The translations under genes and the position numbers were made by a program. DNA of 64,000 nt, from NCBI GenBank assembly GCA_949292775.1, contig CASFBL010000003.1, positions 55,549 to 119,548 on the forward strand, read 5' to 3'. The notes under the pieces are model-generated. The model searched no databases, had not been told where the DNA came from, and worked only from the letters and a program-made list of their open reading frames with translations. Source of the stretch: an uncultured Eubacteriales bacterium. GTDB lineage: Bacteria > Bacillota > Clostridia > Oscillospirales > Acutalibacteraceae. Numbering within the stretch: position 1 is the first letter of the stretch; the number at the start of each line of letters is the position of its first letter. Below, in pieces: positions 1 to 8,004 of this stretch.

Positions 1-464
1 ACGACCATATTTTGGGCGTTCCTGCCTTAAAAGCGCACACCGGCGCAGAAGTTCTCATTCACAAAGCGGATGAAGACTGCCTGTGGGACACCGAAAAAAG
101 CCTTGCTTCATTTGAAAACCCGCAGGCGCAGCAGCCCATAAAAGCAGACCGTCTGCTCTCAGGCGGTGAAGAAATCCACTTGGGCGAAACGGTGCTTTCC
201 GTCTTGCACACACCGGGGCACACCAAAGGCGGCGTCTGCTATATCGACTATAAAGACCGTCTGATTTTTTCGGGCGACACGCTGTTTTGCCTGACCGCCG
301 GGCGCACGGATTTTCCGGGCGGCAGTTTCGAGGAGCTTCTCGCCTCGCTGATCACCCTGCGCAACCTGCCGGGCGACTACACCGTCTATCCCGGGCACAA
401 CCGTGCCACGACTTTAGAGCACGAGCGCGTGCGCAACAGATATATGCGGAGAATCGGACAATGA
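1..464 (+). CDS. MBL-fold metallo-hydrolase (glyoxalase II-like), 5' partial
   Basis: The gene enters from the left edge; bases 3-8 already read Asp-His in frame, the tail of the HxHxDH metal motif. Further metal-ligand motifs follow in family order: HTPGHTKG, FSGDTLF and YPGHN. Proteins of this size class hydrolyse thioesters or related substrates with two metal ions in the cytoplasm; the real substrate is unknown. The stop overlaps the next gene's start as ATGA, so the two are probably translationally coupled. An in-frame TTG at 12 is not the true start because homology continues to the edge. Confidence 0.85.
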   Translation, partial: DHILGVPALKAHTGAEVLIHKADEDCLWDTEKSLASFENPQAQQPIKADRLLSGGEEIHLGETVLSVLHTPGHTKGGVCYIDYKDRLIFSGDTLFCLTAGRTDFPGGSFEELLASLITLRNLPGDYTVYPGHNRATTLEHERVRNRYMRRIGQ

Positions 465-1921
465 TATTGGAAATTTTAAACCACACCTATCAATATGAAG
501 CAGAAAAGCTGCTGCGCGTATTTTTCCCTAATGAAAAAATCCATGTGGTTTTTGAAAAGTCCCAGAATACCGGCGGCGAAGCTGTTCTGACAACAGAAAT
601 CACAGACACGCACGCCGTTGCCGTTTTTCACGACGGGCAAACAAAACGCACTTCCAAGGCTTTGCTTTCAGAAACCGACGACAAAGAACTGCTTTTGGCA
701 ACACAAATGTATAAAGTGCTGACCGATTTAACCGGTTATGTGCCGAAGTGGGGTTTATTGACCGGGATTCGCCCTTCCAAGCTTTTGATTGCTTTGCAAA
801 AGGAAATGGGGACGGAAAATGCAGCGCGGTATTTTACCGAACGCTTTTTTGTCGCGCCGGAAAAGACAGCGCTTGCCAAAAGCGTTGCTGCGCGGGAAGA
901 TGCAATTATTCAAACCTCCAAGCCCGATTCGTGCAGTTTATATGTGTCGATTCCGTTCTGCCCGACGCGGTGCAGCTATTGCTCGTTTGTTTCTCACGCC
1001 ATTTCCAGCCCGTCGGTCAAAAAGCTAATCCCAGATTATGTCGCGCTTTTGTCACAAGAGATAGCCGAAACCGGTAAAATGGCAAAAGAACTCGGGTTAA
1101 GACTCGAAAGCGTTTATTTCGGCGGCGGTACACCGACCACGCTGTCTGCAGAAGAGCTTGGCACCTTGCTTGCCACGGTTGACAAGGCGTTCGACTTGTC
1201 AGGCATTCGGGAATACACCGTGGAAGCGGGCCGCCCGGACACCATTACAAAAGAGAAACTTGATGCACTGTATCGCGGCGGCGTTACGCGTATCAGCATC
1301 AATCCCCAGACCTTCAATAATCAGGTTTTGGAAAATATTGGCCGAAAGCACACCGCAGCCATGACCGAAAAAGCGTTTTCCATGGCGCGCGATGCGGGAT
1401 TTCACAATATCAATATGGACTTGATTGCAGGACTGCCCGGCGACACGACAGATTCCTTTGCAGCATCAATTGACAAGGCAATAAGCTTTACGCCTGAAAA
1501 TATCACCGTGCACACGCTTTCGCTCAAGCGCTCGTCCAACATGGGCACTTCCGGCACACAAATCGACCGCATGCAGGGGCACGCCGCCGATGAAATGCTG
1601 CATTATGCCTATAAGGCTTTGACCGAACAGGCATATTCCCCCTATTATATGTACCGGCAGGCGCGCACGCTCGGCAATCTTGAAAACACGGGCTACGCAA
1701 AGGACGGCTTTGAATGTCTTTACAACATCTTTATGATGGAAGAATGTCACACCGTTTTTGCCGTAGGTGCAGGCGCCGTCACAAAGCTGAAAGCGCCGCA
1801 CGGAAAAGAAATCGAACGCATATTCAATTATAAATATCCATATGAATATATTTCAGGGTTTTCAGAGCTTCAGAAACGCAAAGCTGCGATTTTGGACTTT
1901 TACAGAAAATACGGGATTTAG
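461..1921 (+). CDS. hemZ: Oxygen-independent coproporphyrinogen III oxidase-like radical SAM protein HemZ
   Basis: 486 residues if started at ATG 461, which overlaps the preceding stop by four bases. The radical SAM cluster motif CxxxCxxC is at Cys167, Cys171 and Cys174 (FCPTRCSYC), followed by the FGGGTPT motif. The N-terminal ~150 residues match the HemZ-specific extension rather than HemN/HemW. HemZ-type proteins oxidatively decarboxylate coproporphyrinogen III; in clostridia without a full haem pathway the exact job is unsettled. The reading frame is open upstream to 287 but that stretch lies inside the previous gene and is not coding in this frame. Confidence 0.9.
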   Translation: MILEILNHTYQYEAEKLLRVFFPNEKIHVVFEKSQNTGGEAVLTTEITDTHAVAVFHDGQTKRTSKALLSETDDKELLLATQMYKVLTDLTGYVPKWGLLTGIRPSKLLIALQKEMGTENAARYFTERFFVAPEKTALAKSVAAREDAIIQTSKPDSCSLYVSIPFCPTRCSYCSFVSHAISSPSVKKLIPDYVALLSQEIAETGKMAKELGLRLESVYFGGGTPTTLSAEELGTLLATVDKAFDLSGIREYTVEAGRPDTITKEKLDALYRGGVTRISINPQTFNNQVLENIGRKHTAAMTEKAFSMARDAGFHNINMDLIAGLPGDTTDSFAASIDKAISFTPENITVHTLSLKRSSNMGTSGTQIDRMQGHAADEMLHYAYKALTEQAYSPYYMYRQARTLGNLENTGYAKDGFECLYNIFMMEECHTVFAVGAGAVTKLKAPHGKEIERIFNYKYPYEYISGFSELQKRKAAILDFYRKYGI

Positions 1922-1933
1922 GAGGTGCGCGGG

Positions 1934-2869
1934 ATGTCGAACATTCCCAACAACCTGGATTACATCAATAACCTTGCGCAAAACGACCCGGCAGAGCTTA
2001 TCCGCCGCAGCGAGGCGCGGTTTGACAATATTCTCAATGAAATTGCCGAGCGTGTACACAGCGACTCCGGCCGTGAAATTGTAATGCTTGCCGGACCTTC
2101 CGCGTCAGGTAAAACCACGACCGCGCGCAAGCTTTCCGAAAAATTTGCGGCGCTGGGCATGCAAACACATGTGCTGTCGCTCGATGATTTTTATTTAAAC
2201 CGCGAAGACATTCCCGGTTTTGCAGAAGGCAACCCGGACTATGAAACCGTGACGGCGCTTGACTTGCCGCTGCTCGCGGCGACGCTCAACCACCTTTTGA
2301 CCGGCAAAGAAACGGAAGTGCCGGTTTTTGATTTTACGGTCGGTCGCCGCAGTCCCGAAGCGCGAAAAATTCAGCTTGGCGCGGGCGATGCCATTATTGT
2401 AGAGGGCTTACACGCACTCAACCCCGAAGTCACGAAAGATTTGCCGGGAGAAAATCTTTTAAAAATATATATCAGCGTTTCATCGCGTATATATAATACG
2501 ACAGGAAAAATTGTTTTAAACAAACGCAACCTGCGGTTTATCCGCCGCCTTGTGCGCGACTACCAGTTCCGGGCGAGTTCGGTGGAAAACACCTATCAGC
2601 TTTGGGAAAATGTGCGCCGCGGAGAGGACGCTTACCTGTTCCCCTACCGGCACCTTGCAGACCTTTCGGTAAACTCCATTCATTTAAGCGCTCCCTGCCT
2701 GTTCCGGGACATGGTGATTCCGATGCTGGAATCTGCACAGCTCACTGGGGAAATGCGGCAGGACGCCGATCGGCTTGTGCGCTCATTGAAGCAATTTGTG
2801 CCGGTTTCTCCGGCGATTTTACCGAAAGATTCCCTTTTGCGCGAGTTCTTAGGAAAAACCGGACTCTAA
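1934..2869 (+). CDS. Uridine kinase / phosphoribulokinase-family P-loop kinase
   Basis: 311 residues. The start is ATG 1934, placed by GGAGG at 1921-1925 that overlaps the hemZ stop; the in-frame GTG at 1925 overlaps this ribosome binding site. The Walker A motif GPSASGKTT is near residue 50, followed by LDDFY and a C-terminal region typical of the PRK/Udk family. It probably phosphorylates uridine/cytidine or another small hydroxyl substrate. Many clostridial relatives carry an extra N-terminal TGS-like domain that this shorter protein lacks. It forms a short operon with hemZ. Confidence 0.8.
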   Translation: MSNIPNNLDYINNLAQNDPAELIRRSEARFDNILNEIAERVHSDSGREIVMLAGPSASGKTTTARKLSEKFAALGMQTHVLSLDDFYLNREDIPGFAEGNPDYETVTALDLPLLAATLNHLLTGKETEVPVFDFTVGRRSPEARKIQLGAGDAIIVEGLHALNPEVTKDLPGENLLKIYISVSSRIYNTTGKIVLNKRNLRFIRRLVRDYQFRASSVENTYQLWENVRRGEDAYLFPYRHLADLSVNSIHLSAPCLFRDMVIPMLESAQLTGEMRQDADRLVRSLKQFVPVSPAILPKDSLLREFLGKTGL

Positions 2870-2878
2870 AAATAAAGA

Positions 2879-2907
2879 TTGACACTTTCCCTTTCCGGTG
2901 CTATTCT
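2879..2907 (+). promoter_or_regulatory. SigA-type promoter before the spoVB-like gene
   Basis: TTGACA at 2879-2884, a 17-base spacer, then TATTCT at 2902-2907. It lies between the kinase stop and the flippase start and could drive the spoVB-like/mazG genes. Confidence 0.55.
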
Positions 2908-2968
2908 GTATTTCGTTATTTACGCCTAAACGCTGCTAAGCTCGTTTTTTGGATTGGAGGTGCACGCA

Positions 2969-4753
2969 TTGGCGCAGAAAAAAAGAAAAAGCCAGTCGCT
3001 TTTAAACGGCGCCATTGTGCTTGCCGCCGCGACGATCATTGTTAAAATTATCGGTATACTTTATAAGATACCGATTTCCAACATGGTCGGCGCTGTTGGC
3101 CGCGGATGCTTCGACTCTGCTTACAATTTATATATTCCTATATATACCGTTTCCATGGCGGGGCTTCCCGTGGCGGTCTCCAAAATGGTATCTCAGCAAG
3201 TGGCGCTCGGCCGTTTCCGCGATGTGCGGCAGATTTACAAGGTTGCAGCGCGCCTTTTCCTGCTGACCGGCACCATCGGCACGGTTTTGATGCTGGCGCT
3301 TGCCTACCCCTACGCGGCGCTCGCGAAAAATATGGAGGCAATTCCGGCGATTATCGCCATTACGCCCTCCATTTTCTTCTGCTGTGTCATGTCGATTTAC
3401 CGCGGTTATTACAACGGACTTCGAAACATGACCCCGACGGCGATGTCAGAAGTGTGGGAAGCGGTCGGCAAAGTAATCGCCGGTCTTATCTGCGCCAAAC
3501 TTTCGATTAGCTTCGGTCTTGCCCGTTTTGCTGCTGGTCAGACCGTTTACGGCCAAACTGTAACCAACGAAGCCGAAGCCATGAGCGCCATTTACCCTTA
3601 CGCAGCTGCGGCTGCAGCCATCGGTGTGACTGCCGGCACCATCATCGGCATGATTTACATGATGATTTTGCACAAGGTCAAAGGCGACGGCATTACCCGC
3701 ACAGAGCTTGTCAATTCCCCGCCCCCGTTAAAAGGCACGGTGATTGCCAAAACGCTGATTGCGATTGCCGTTCCGGTCGTGGCATCTTCTCTTGTATTCA
3801 GCGTAACCAATCTGATTGACTCCATCACCGTGCAAAACCGGCTGGACACTATGATTCTTTCCAATCTGGATTACATCAAATCGATTTATGGAGACCAGCT
3901 TATCGCCTCGCAGATTTTGGACGAGGATATTTCCAAATATCTCTATGGTGCTTACACCATGTCGCTGGACTTTAAAAATCTGATTCCCTCCATTACCATG
4001 ACGCTCGGCGTCAGCGCGATTCCCGCGCTTTCCGCCGCCTGGGCTGTCAAGGATAAAAAAATCCTGAAAATCTCTGTCGAATCGGTTCTGCGCGTTACGC
4101 TGATGATCTCCCTGCCGGCAGGCATTGGCATGGGCGTGCTTGCGGAGCCCATTCTCGACATGATGTATGAAACCGGCAAATCGGCCCCGGCGGTGGCTAC
4201 CGCCGCCCCCATTATGGCAGCATACGGCTACACCATATTTTTGATTTCCCTTTCACAGCCTATGACCAATATGCTCCAAGCCATAGGCAAAGCAGGTGTG
4301 CCGCTGAAATCCCTAACGCTCGGTGCAGTCGCCAAGGTCATTGCCAACTACATTTTTATCGGCATTCCGCGGTTTAACATCAACGGCGCGGTCATCGGCA
4401 CGGTCGTCTGCTACTCCATTATTGTTATTTACAATTATATTGCGCTTGTTCGCACCACAAAGGTGCGCGTCAATGTGATTTCGGTCTTTTTCAAACCACT
4501 GTTTGCAAGCGTCCTTTGCGGGGTCGCCGCATACACAAGCTACGGTCTTATGATCAATGTTTTGCCGGAGATTTCACGCGGCGCGCTCTCGGTAAGCAAT
4601 ATTCTTGCAACCTGCATTGCAATCGTGTTTGCGGTGCTCGTTTACGGCATTGCCATGCTCTTAGTCGGCGGCATTGCGAAAGACGATATAAATATGCTCC
4701 CGAAGGGAGAAAAAATCTCGAAACTACTTGCAAAATATGGATTTATAGAGTAA
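2969..4753 (+). CDS. SpoVB/YabM-like polysaccharide (lipid II-type) flippase
   Basis: 594 residues from TTG 2969, chosen because GGAGG at 2956-2960 sits eight bases upstream; an in-frame TTG at 2954 lies before that site. The protein is a hydrophobic multispan membrane protein of the MOP/MVF superfamily, with an Arg/Lys-rich N-terminus and about 14 membrane segments. Relatives (SpoVB, YabM, MurJ-like) flip lipid-linked cell-wall or cortex precursors. In Bacillus yabM is followed by yabN (mazG) and yabO, and the same order occurs here, which supports the YabM assignment. Confidence 0.85.
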   Translation: MAQKKRKSQSLLNGAIVLAAATIIVKIIGILYKIPISNMVGAVGRGCFDSAYNLYIPIYTVSMAGLPVAVSKMVSQQVALGRFRDVRQIYKVAARLFLLTGTIGTVLMLALAYPYAALAKNMEAIPAIIAITPSIFFCCVMSIYRGYYNGLRNMTPTAMSEVWEAVGKVIAGLICAKLSISFGLARFAAGQTVYGQTVTNEAEAMSAIYPYAAAAAAIGVTAGTIIGMIYMMILHKVKGDGITRTELVNSPPPLKGTVIAKTLIAIAVPVVASSLVFSVTNLIDSITVQNRLDTMILSNLDYIKSIYGDQLIASQILDEDISKYLYGAYTMSLDFKNLIPSITMTLGVSAIPALSAAWAVKDKKILKISVESVLRVTLMISLPAGIGMGVLAEPILDMMYETGKSAPAVATAAPIMAAYGYTIFLISLSQPMTNMLQAIGKAGVPLKSLTLGAVAKVIANYIFIGIPRFNINGAVIGTVVCYSIIVIYNYIALVRTTKVRVNVISVFFKPLFASVLCGVAAYTSYGLMINVLPEISRGALSVSNILATCIAIVFAVLVYGIAMLLVGGIAKDDINMLPKGEKISKLLAKYGFIE

Positions 4754-4775
4754 AATAAGGGAAAGTGGATATTCT

Positions 4776-5585
4776 ATGAAACAAGATTTCCAATTCAAAT
4801 CGAAATATGATGTAAACGATCTTGTCAAGATCATGCAGGTCTTGCGCGGCGAAAACGGATGCCTGTGGGACAGAGAGCAAACGCACGAATCCATCCGCAA
4901 AAACCTCATCGAGGAAACCTATGAGGCAGTGGAAGCGATTGACAAACAGGACACACACCTGTTGTGCGAAGAACTCGGCGATGTGCTCATGCAGGTCGTT
5001 TTTCATGCGCAGATTGAGGCGGAAGCAGGCGTATTTGATTTTTCGGATGTTACAGACGGCGTTTGCAAAAAACTGATTGAACGCCACCCCCATGTGTTCG
5101 GCGACACCGAAGTTGCTAACAGCGACGAAGTGTTGGTCAACTGGGATAAAATCAAATCTGCTTCTAAGAACCGCAAGACGGCTACAGACAAAATGCTTTC
5201 CATCCCGCGGCAGCTGCCCGCACTGATGCGCGCTTGCAAGGTGCAGGAAAAAGCCGCCAAGGTCGGCTTTGACTGGCCGGATGCAGAAGGCGCACTGCAA
5301 AAGTTTGAAGAGGAGACCGGCGAGCTTCGCACAGCAATGCAACGGCAAGACGCCGACAACATAGAAGAAGAACTTGGGGATTTGCTTTTTTCGGTGGTTA
5401 ACGCCGCAAGATTGCTTTCGGTTGAGCCGGAAGAGGCGCTGACAAAATCAACGGACAAGTTTTTGAATCGTTTTTCCGTTGTGGAAAAACTTGCCGGTGA
5501 CCGGGGCGTTTCTATGGAAAACGCATCGCTTCAGGAACTGGACAGGCTTTGGGACGAAGCCAAAACAATGCTTGAATCCAAATAG
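4776..5585 (+). CDS. mazG: Nucleoside triphosphate pyrophosphohydrolase MazG
   Basis: 269 residues with two tandem MazG folds. The first shows [11 protein letters not shown] and [13 protein letters not shown], the Glu/Asp residues that bind Mg2+ for NTP pyrophosphate hydrolysis; the second repeats the pattern with [13 protein letters not shown] near residue 200. It hydrolyses NTPs or dNTPs to NMP and PPi (house-cleaning). Bacillus YabN carries an additional N-terminal methylase domain that is absent here. It starts 22 bases after the flippase stop, consistent with an operon. Confidence 0.92.
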   Translation: MKQDFQFKSKYDVNDLVKIMQVLRGENGCLWDREQTHESIRKNLIEETYEAVEAIDKQDTHLLCEELGDVLMQVVFHAQIEAEAGVFDFSDVTDGVCKKLIERHPHVFGDTEVANSDEVLVNWDKIKSASKNRKTATDKMLSIPRQLPALMRACKVQEKAAKVGFDWPDAEGALQKFEEETGELRTAMQRQDADNIEEELGDLLFSVVNAARLLSVEPEEALTKSTDKFLNRFSVVEKLAGDRGVSMENASLQELDRLWDEAKTMLESK

Positions 5586-5637
5586 CGGCTTTCGCGGCTA
5601 TCGGAGATATAACAACCAGAAAACGGAGGAAAACAAA

Positions 5638-5913
5638 ATGAATAAGACAGAACTTATCGCAGCAGTTGCAGAGAAAGCTAATCTTTCCAAAAAAGACGCT
5701 GAAGCAGCCGTTTCCGCTGTTCTTGATGCGGTTACCGACGAGCTCGTAAAGGGCGGCAAAGTCCAGCTGATCGGCTTTGGTTCTTTTGAAGTTCGTGAGC
5801 GCGCTGCAAAGCAGGGCCGCAACCCCAAGACCGGCGAAGCTATGCAGATCCCGGCAACCAAGGTTCCCGCTTTCAAAGCAGGCAACGCTCTGAAAAACGC
5901 TGTTGCGAAATAA
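5638..5913 (+). CDS. hup: DNA-binding protein HU
   Basis: 91 residues, the standard HU length, with the family signature [18 protein letters not shown] near residues 46-63 and a Lys-rich tail. A strong GGAGG at 5625-5629 sets the ATG at 5638. HU bends and compacts DNA as a dimer. It sits between mazG and the yabO-like gene and is followed by a strong terminator. Confidence 0.97.
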   Translation: MNKTELIAAVAEKANLSKKDAEAAVSAVLDAVTDELVKGGKVQLIGFGSFEVRERAAKQGRNPKTGEAMQIPATKVPAFKAGNALKNAVAK

Positions 5914-5930
5914 ATAGCGCTTACGCCTTA

Positions 5931-5964
5931 ACAGAGGGAAGCAATTCCCTCTGTTTTTCTTTTC
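5931..5964 (+). terminator. Rho-independent terminator after hup
   Basis: A perfect 10-bp stem (5931-5940 with 5945-5954), GCAA tetraloop, then a T-rich tail. Confidence 0.9.
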
Positions 5965-5996
5965 ACACACCGCTGCTTTTTAGGAGACAATACCTT

Positions 5997-6242
5997 ATGC
6001 GTTTAGACAAGTTTTTAAAAATATCCCGCATCATCAAGCGCCGTACCGTGGCAAACGAGATTTGCGACGCTAAGCACGCGACCGTCAACGGTAAAGTGGC
6101 ACGCGCTTCTTACGATGTCAAAGTCGGCGATGTCATCGAGATTACCTTTGGCAGCAATTCAAAAAAATACGAAGTGCTCACCGTAACAGAATATGCCACA
6201 AAAGAGTCCGCCGCCGCTATGTACCGCGAACTCGACAACTGA
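5997..6242 (+). CDS. rqcP: S4-domain RNA-binding protein RqcP (YabO)
   Basis: 81 residues, essentially one S4 RNA-binding domain: MRLDKFLKISRIIKRRT at the start, then VNGKVARASYDVKVGD. Bacterial RqcP/YabO works with RqcH on stalled 50S subunits in alanine tailing and ribosome quality control. Bacillus yabO is followed by yabP and yabQ (sporulation); here a terminator and a convergent gene follow instead. GGAG seven to ten bases upstream supports the ATG. Confidence 0.85.
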   Translation: MRLDKFLKISRIIKRRTVANEICDAKHATVNGKVARASYDVKVGDVIEITFGSNSKKYEVLTVTEYATKESAAAMYRELDN

Positions 6243-6258
6243 AGAAAACAAAACAAAC

Positions 6259-6292
6259 CGCCGCAGGAGACAAGCCCCTGCGGCGTTTTTTT
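6259..6292. terminator. Terminator between convergent rqcP and amidase genes
   Basis: A 9-bp GC-rich stem (6259-6267 with 6277-6285) with seven T downstream on the plus strand. The A-rich stretch upstream gives a T-rich tail on the minus strand, so it may act in both directions. Confidence 0.85.
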
Positions 6293-6761
6293 ACAGGCGC
6301 ACCCCGGCAATATGAACGCCACGCGCGGCAGTGTACACATAGCTGCTTAAAGGGCGGTTGTCACTGTCGTCTGTATGTGCAGCGAGATGAATCCCCCCGC
6401 GCACGGACACCACGAAAAGCGAATGGGCAAAGCCCTCGCCGAAATCCAGCTGCACAAGATCGCCGGGTTCGAGGGTTTCCACCGGTGCCGGTATGCCGTA
6501 GGGCCCGCTGCCGGTGTTGGTCGTCAAAAAGCGGTGCAGATATTGCACACTGCTCCAAGCGGGCGCACGGTCGTTAAGGTCGTTGTAATACCAACCATAT
6601 ACTTTTTGGTAGTGCATACGCCCGCTGCCCGAAAACAAACACTGGGACACGAAATTGGTGCAGTCCCCGCCAATCGCGTCAAAATTGTAAAACGCCGGAT
6701 TTCGGGAGAAAGCCCAGCGGTGGGCATAGGCGACGGCGCGCTCCCGGTTGTAAAACGGCAT
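6291..6761 (-). CDS. Putative amidase-domain (Amidase_6) cysteine hydrolase
   Basis: 156 residues. The N-terminal YNRERAVAYAHRWAF and GGDCTNFVSQCLF motifs are characteristic of the Amidase_6 family; Cys34 is the likely nucleophile and His113 (FAHSLF) the likely second catalytic residue. No signal peptide or membrane segment is visible, so it may act inside the mother cell or forespore, or be exported otherwise. It is the third gene downstream of sigG, 18 bases after ymxH, with a purine-rich ribosome binding site. A role in sporulation or germination is inferred from that position. Confidence 0.8.
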   Translation of the reverse strand: MPFYNRERAVAYAHRWAFSRNPAFYNFDAIGGDCTNFVSQCLFSGSGRMHYQKVYGWYYNDLNDRAPAWSSVQYLHRFLTTNTGSGPYGIPAPVETLEPGDLVQLDFGEGFAHSLFVVSVRGGIHLAAHTDDSDNRPLSSYVYTAARGVHIAGVRL

Positions 6762-6779
6762 TCCGCTCCCCCCCTCTTA

Positions 6780-7082
6780 TCAGCCTTGCCGGAACAACGC
6801 GTCCAGCGGATTTTTCTTTTTATTGCACGCTTTACATTCACGGGGGCAATCAAAGTTTACCAAAATGGTATCGTCGCCAATAACCTCGATTTCCTCCCAG
6901 CAAATGCGGATATCCTGCTCGCGGGGACCGAGTCCCAGCCATTTTCCTTTGCCGAATATGATAATGGCGACAAGTCTTCCCGTACAGCTGTCGATTTCCA
7001 CATCGCAAACACAGCCGAGCCGGCAGCCGTCTTTGAGATTGATCACCTCTTTTTCACGCAGATCGGTTAAACAGCAATTCAT
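6780..7082 (-). CDS. ymxH: YlmC/YmxH family PRC-barrel sporulation protein
   Basis: 100 residues. One PRC-barrel (CLTDLREKEVINLKDGCRLG onward) is followed by a Cys-rich tail (CPRECKACNKKK). This family lies next to sigG in many spore formers, as here, but its molecular role is unknown. The ribosome binding site GGAGG is inside a hairpin (see 7089-7117), so translation may depend on RNA folding. Confidence 0.85.
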   Translation of the reverse strand: MNCCLTDLREKEVINLKDGCRLGCVCDVEIDSCTGRLVAIIIFGKGKWLGLGPREQDIRICWEEIEVIGDDTILVNFDCPRECKACNKKKNPLDALFRQG

Positions 7083-7088
7083 AAAAAC

Positions 7089-7117
7089 ACCTCCGGTTCA
7101 TTATATGAGCCGGAGGT
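7089..7117 (-). promoter_or_regulatory. Hairpin that contains the ymxH ribosome binding site
   Basis: On the minus strand an 8-bp GC-rich stem, one A-C mismatch and further A/T pairs form an inverted repeat directly after sigG. Its 3' arm is CCGGAGG, the Shine-Dalgarno sequence of ymxH, followed by GTTTTT and ATG. It may be a partial terminator of sigG, a translational switch for ymxH, or both. Confidence 0.65.
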
Positions 7118-7134
7118 TTGTTTCTTGCTTTGGT

Positions 7135-7902
7135 TTAGCCGCCTTTGATTTTACGAATTGCGCCTTTTTCAAGCCTTGACACCTGCGCTTGAGAAATGCC
7201 GATTTCCGTAGCCACCTCGGTTTGCGTTTTACCGTCCATAAACCGCAGCGCCAAAATCTTTTTTTCGCGCGGGGACAAATTTCGAATGGTCTCTTTAATC
7301 GTGATTTCGTCGAGCCAATCGCTGTCAGAATCCAGTGAGCCAACTTGGTCCATGACATAAATCGTATCGCCGCCGTCAGAATAGACCGGCTCATACAAAG
7401 AAACCGGCTCAACGATTGCTTCAAGCGCCACAACCACCTCTGCTACAGGAAGGTCGAGTGCTTCGGCAATTTCTTCCATAGTCGGGTCCCGGTTGAGCTT
7501 TGTCTGGAGCTGTTCTTTTACCTGCATGGCGTGGTAGGCTGTGTCGCGCATAGAACGGCTGACGCGCAAAGCGTTATTATCGCGCAAATAGCGGCGCACC
7601 TCACCGACAATCATCGGCACGGCGTAAGTCGAAAAGCGGACATTTTGAGAAATATCAAAATTATCAATCGCTTTCATAAGCCCTATGGTGCCCACCTGAA
7701 AAAGGTCGTCTAAATTTTCGCCGCGGTTGACAAAACGCTGGATAACGCTTAACACAAGCCGCAAATTTCCGTTGACAAGCTTATCGCGCGCGGTTTTATC
7801 GCCGTCATGCATTTTTTTGAGCAGTTCCATTTTTTCGGATTCTTTGAGTACCTTGAGCTTTGCGGTGTTCACGCCGCAGATTTCGACTTTATTATACTGC
7901 AC
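7135..7902 (-). CDS. sigG: RNA polymerase sporulation sigma factor SigG
   Basis: 255 residues. The N-terminal KVEICGVNTAKLKVL motif is diagnostic for sigma-G, the late forespore sigma factor. Region 2 (LDDLFQVGTIGLMKAIDNFD), region 3 and the region 4 helix-turn-helix (TQTEVATEIGISQAQVSRLE) are complete. It would direct late forespore genes such as those for small acid-soluble proteins. The downstream ymxH and amidase genes follow in the same direction. Confidence 0.97.
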   Translation of the reverse strand: MQYNKVEICGVNTAKLKVLKESEKMELLKKMHDGDKTARDKLVNGNLRLVLSVIQRFVNRGENLDDLFQVGTIGLMKAIDNFDISQNVRFSTYAVPMIVGEVRRYLRDNNALRVSRSMRDTAYHAMQVKEQLQTKLNRDPTMEEIAEALDLPVAEVVVALEAIVEPVSLYEPVYSDGGDTIYVMDQVGSLDSDSDWLDEITIKETIRNLSPREKKILALRFMDGKTQTEVATEIGISQAQVSRLEKGAIRKIKGG

Positions 7903-7946
7903 ATAAATCTTCCTTTTCTTTTTTTATGTACAGCAAAAATCCCTAT

Positions 7947-7981
7947 GTAAAAAACCTCTGCTCTTATTATGAGCAGAGGTT
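7947..7981 (-). terminator. Terminator of the pncB-ppa-capA group
   Basis: An 11-bp perfect stem (7953-7963 with 7971-7981) followed on the minus strand by TTTT. The plus strand also carries a T-rich tail. Confidence 0.85.
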
Positions 7982-8004
7982 TTCTTTTTTATAATTGAAT
8001 TTGT

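Noticed and set aside
287-460. Upstream extension of the hemZ frame
   Set aside because: It lies inside the metallo-hydrolase gene; the homology begins at ATG 461.
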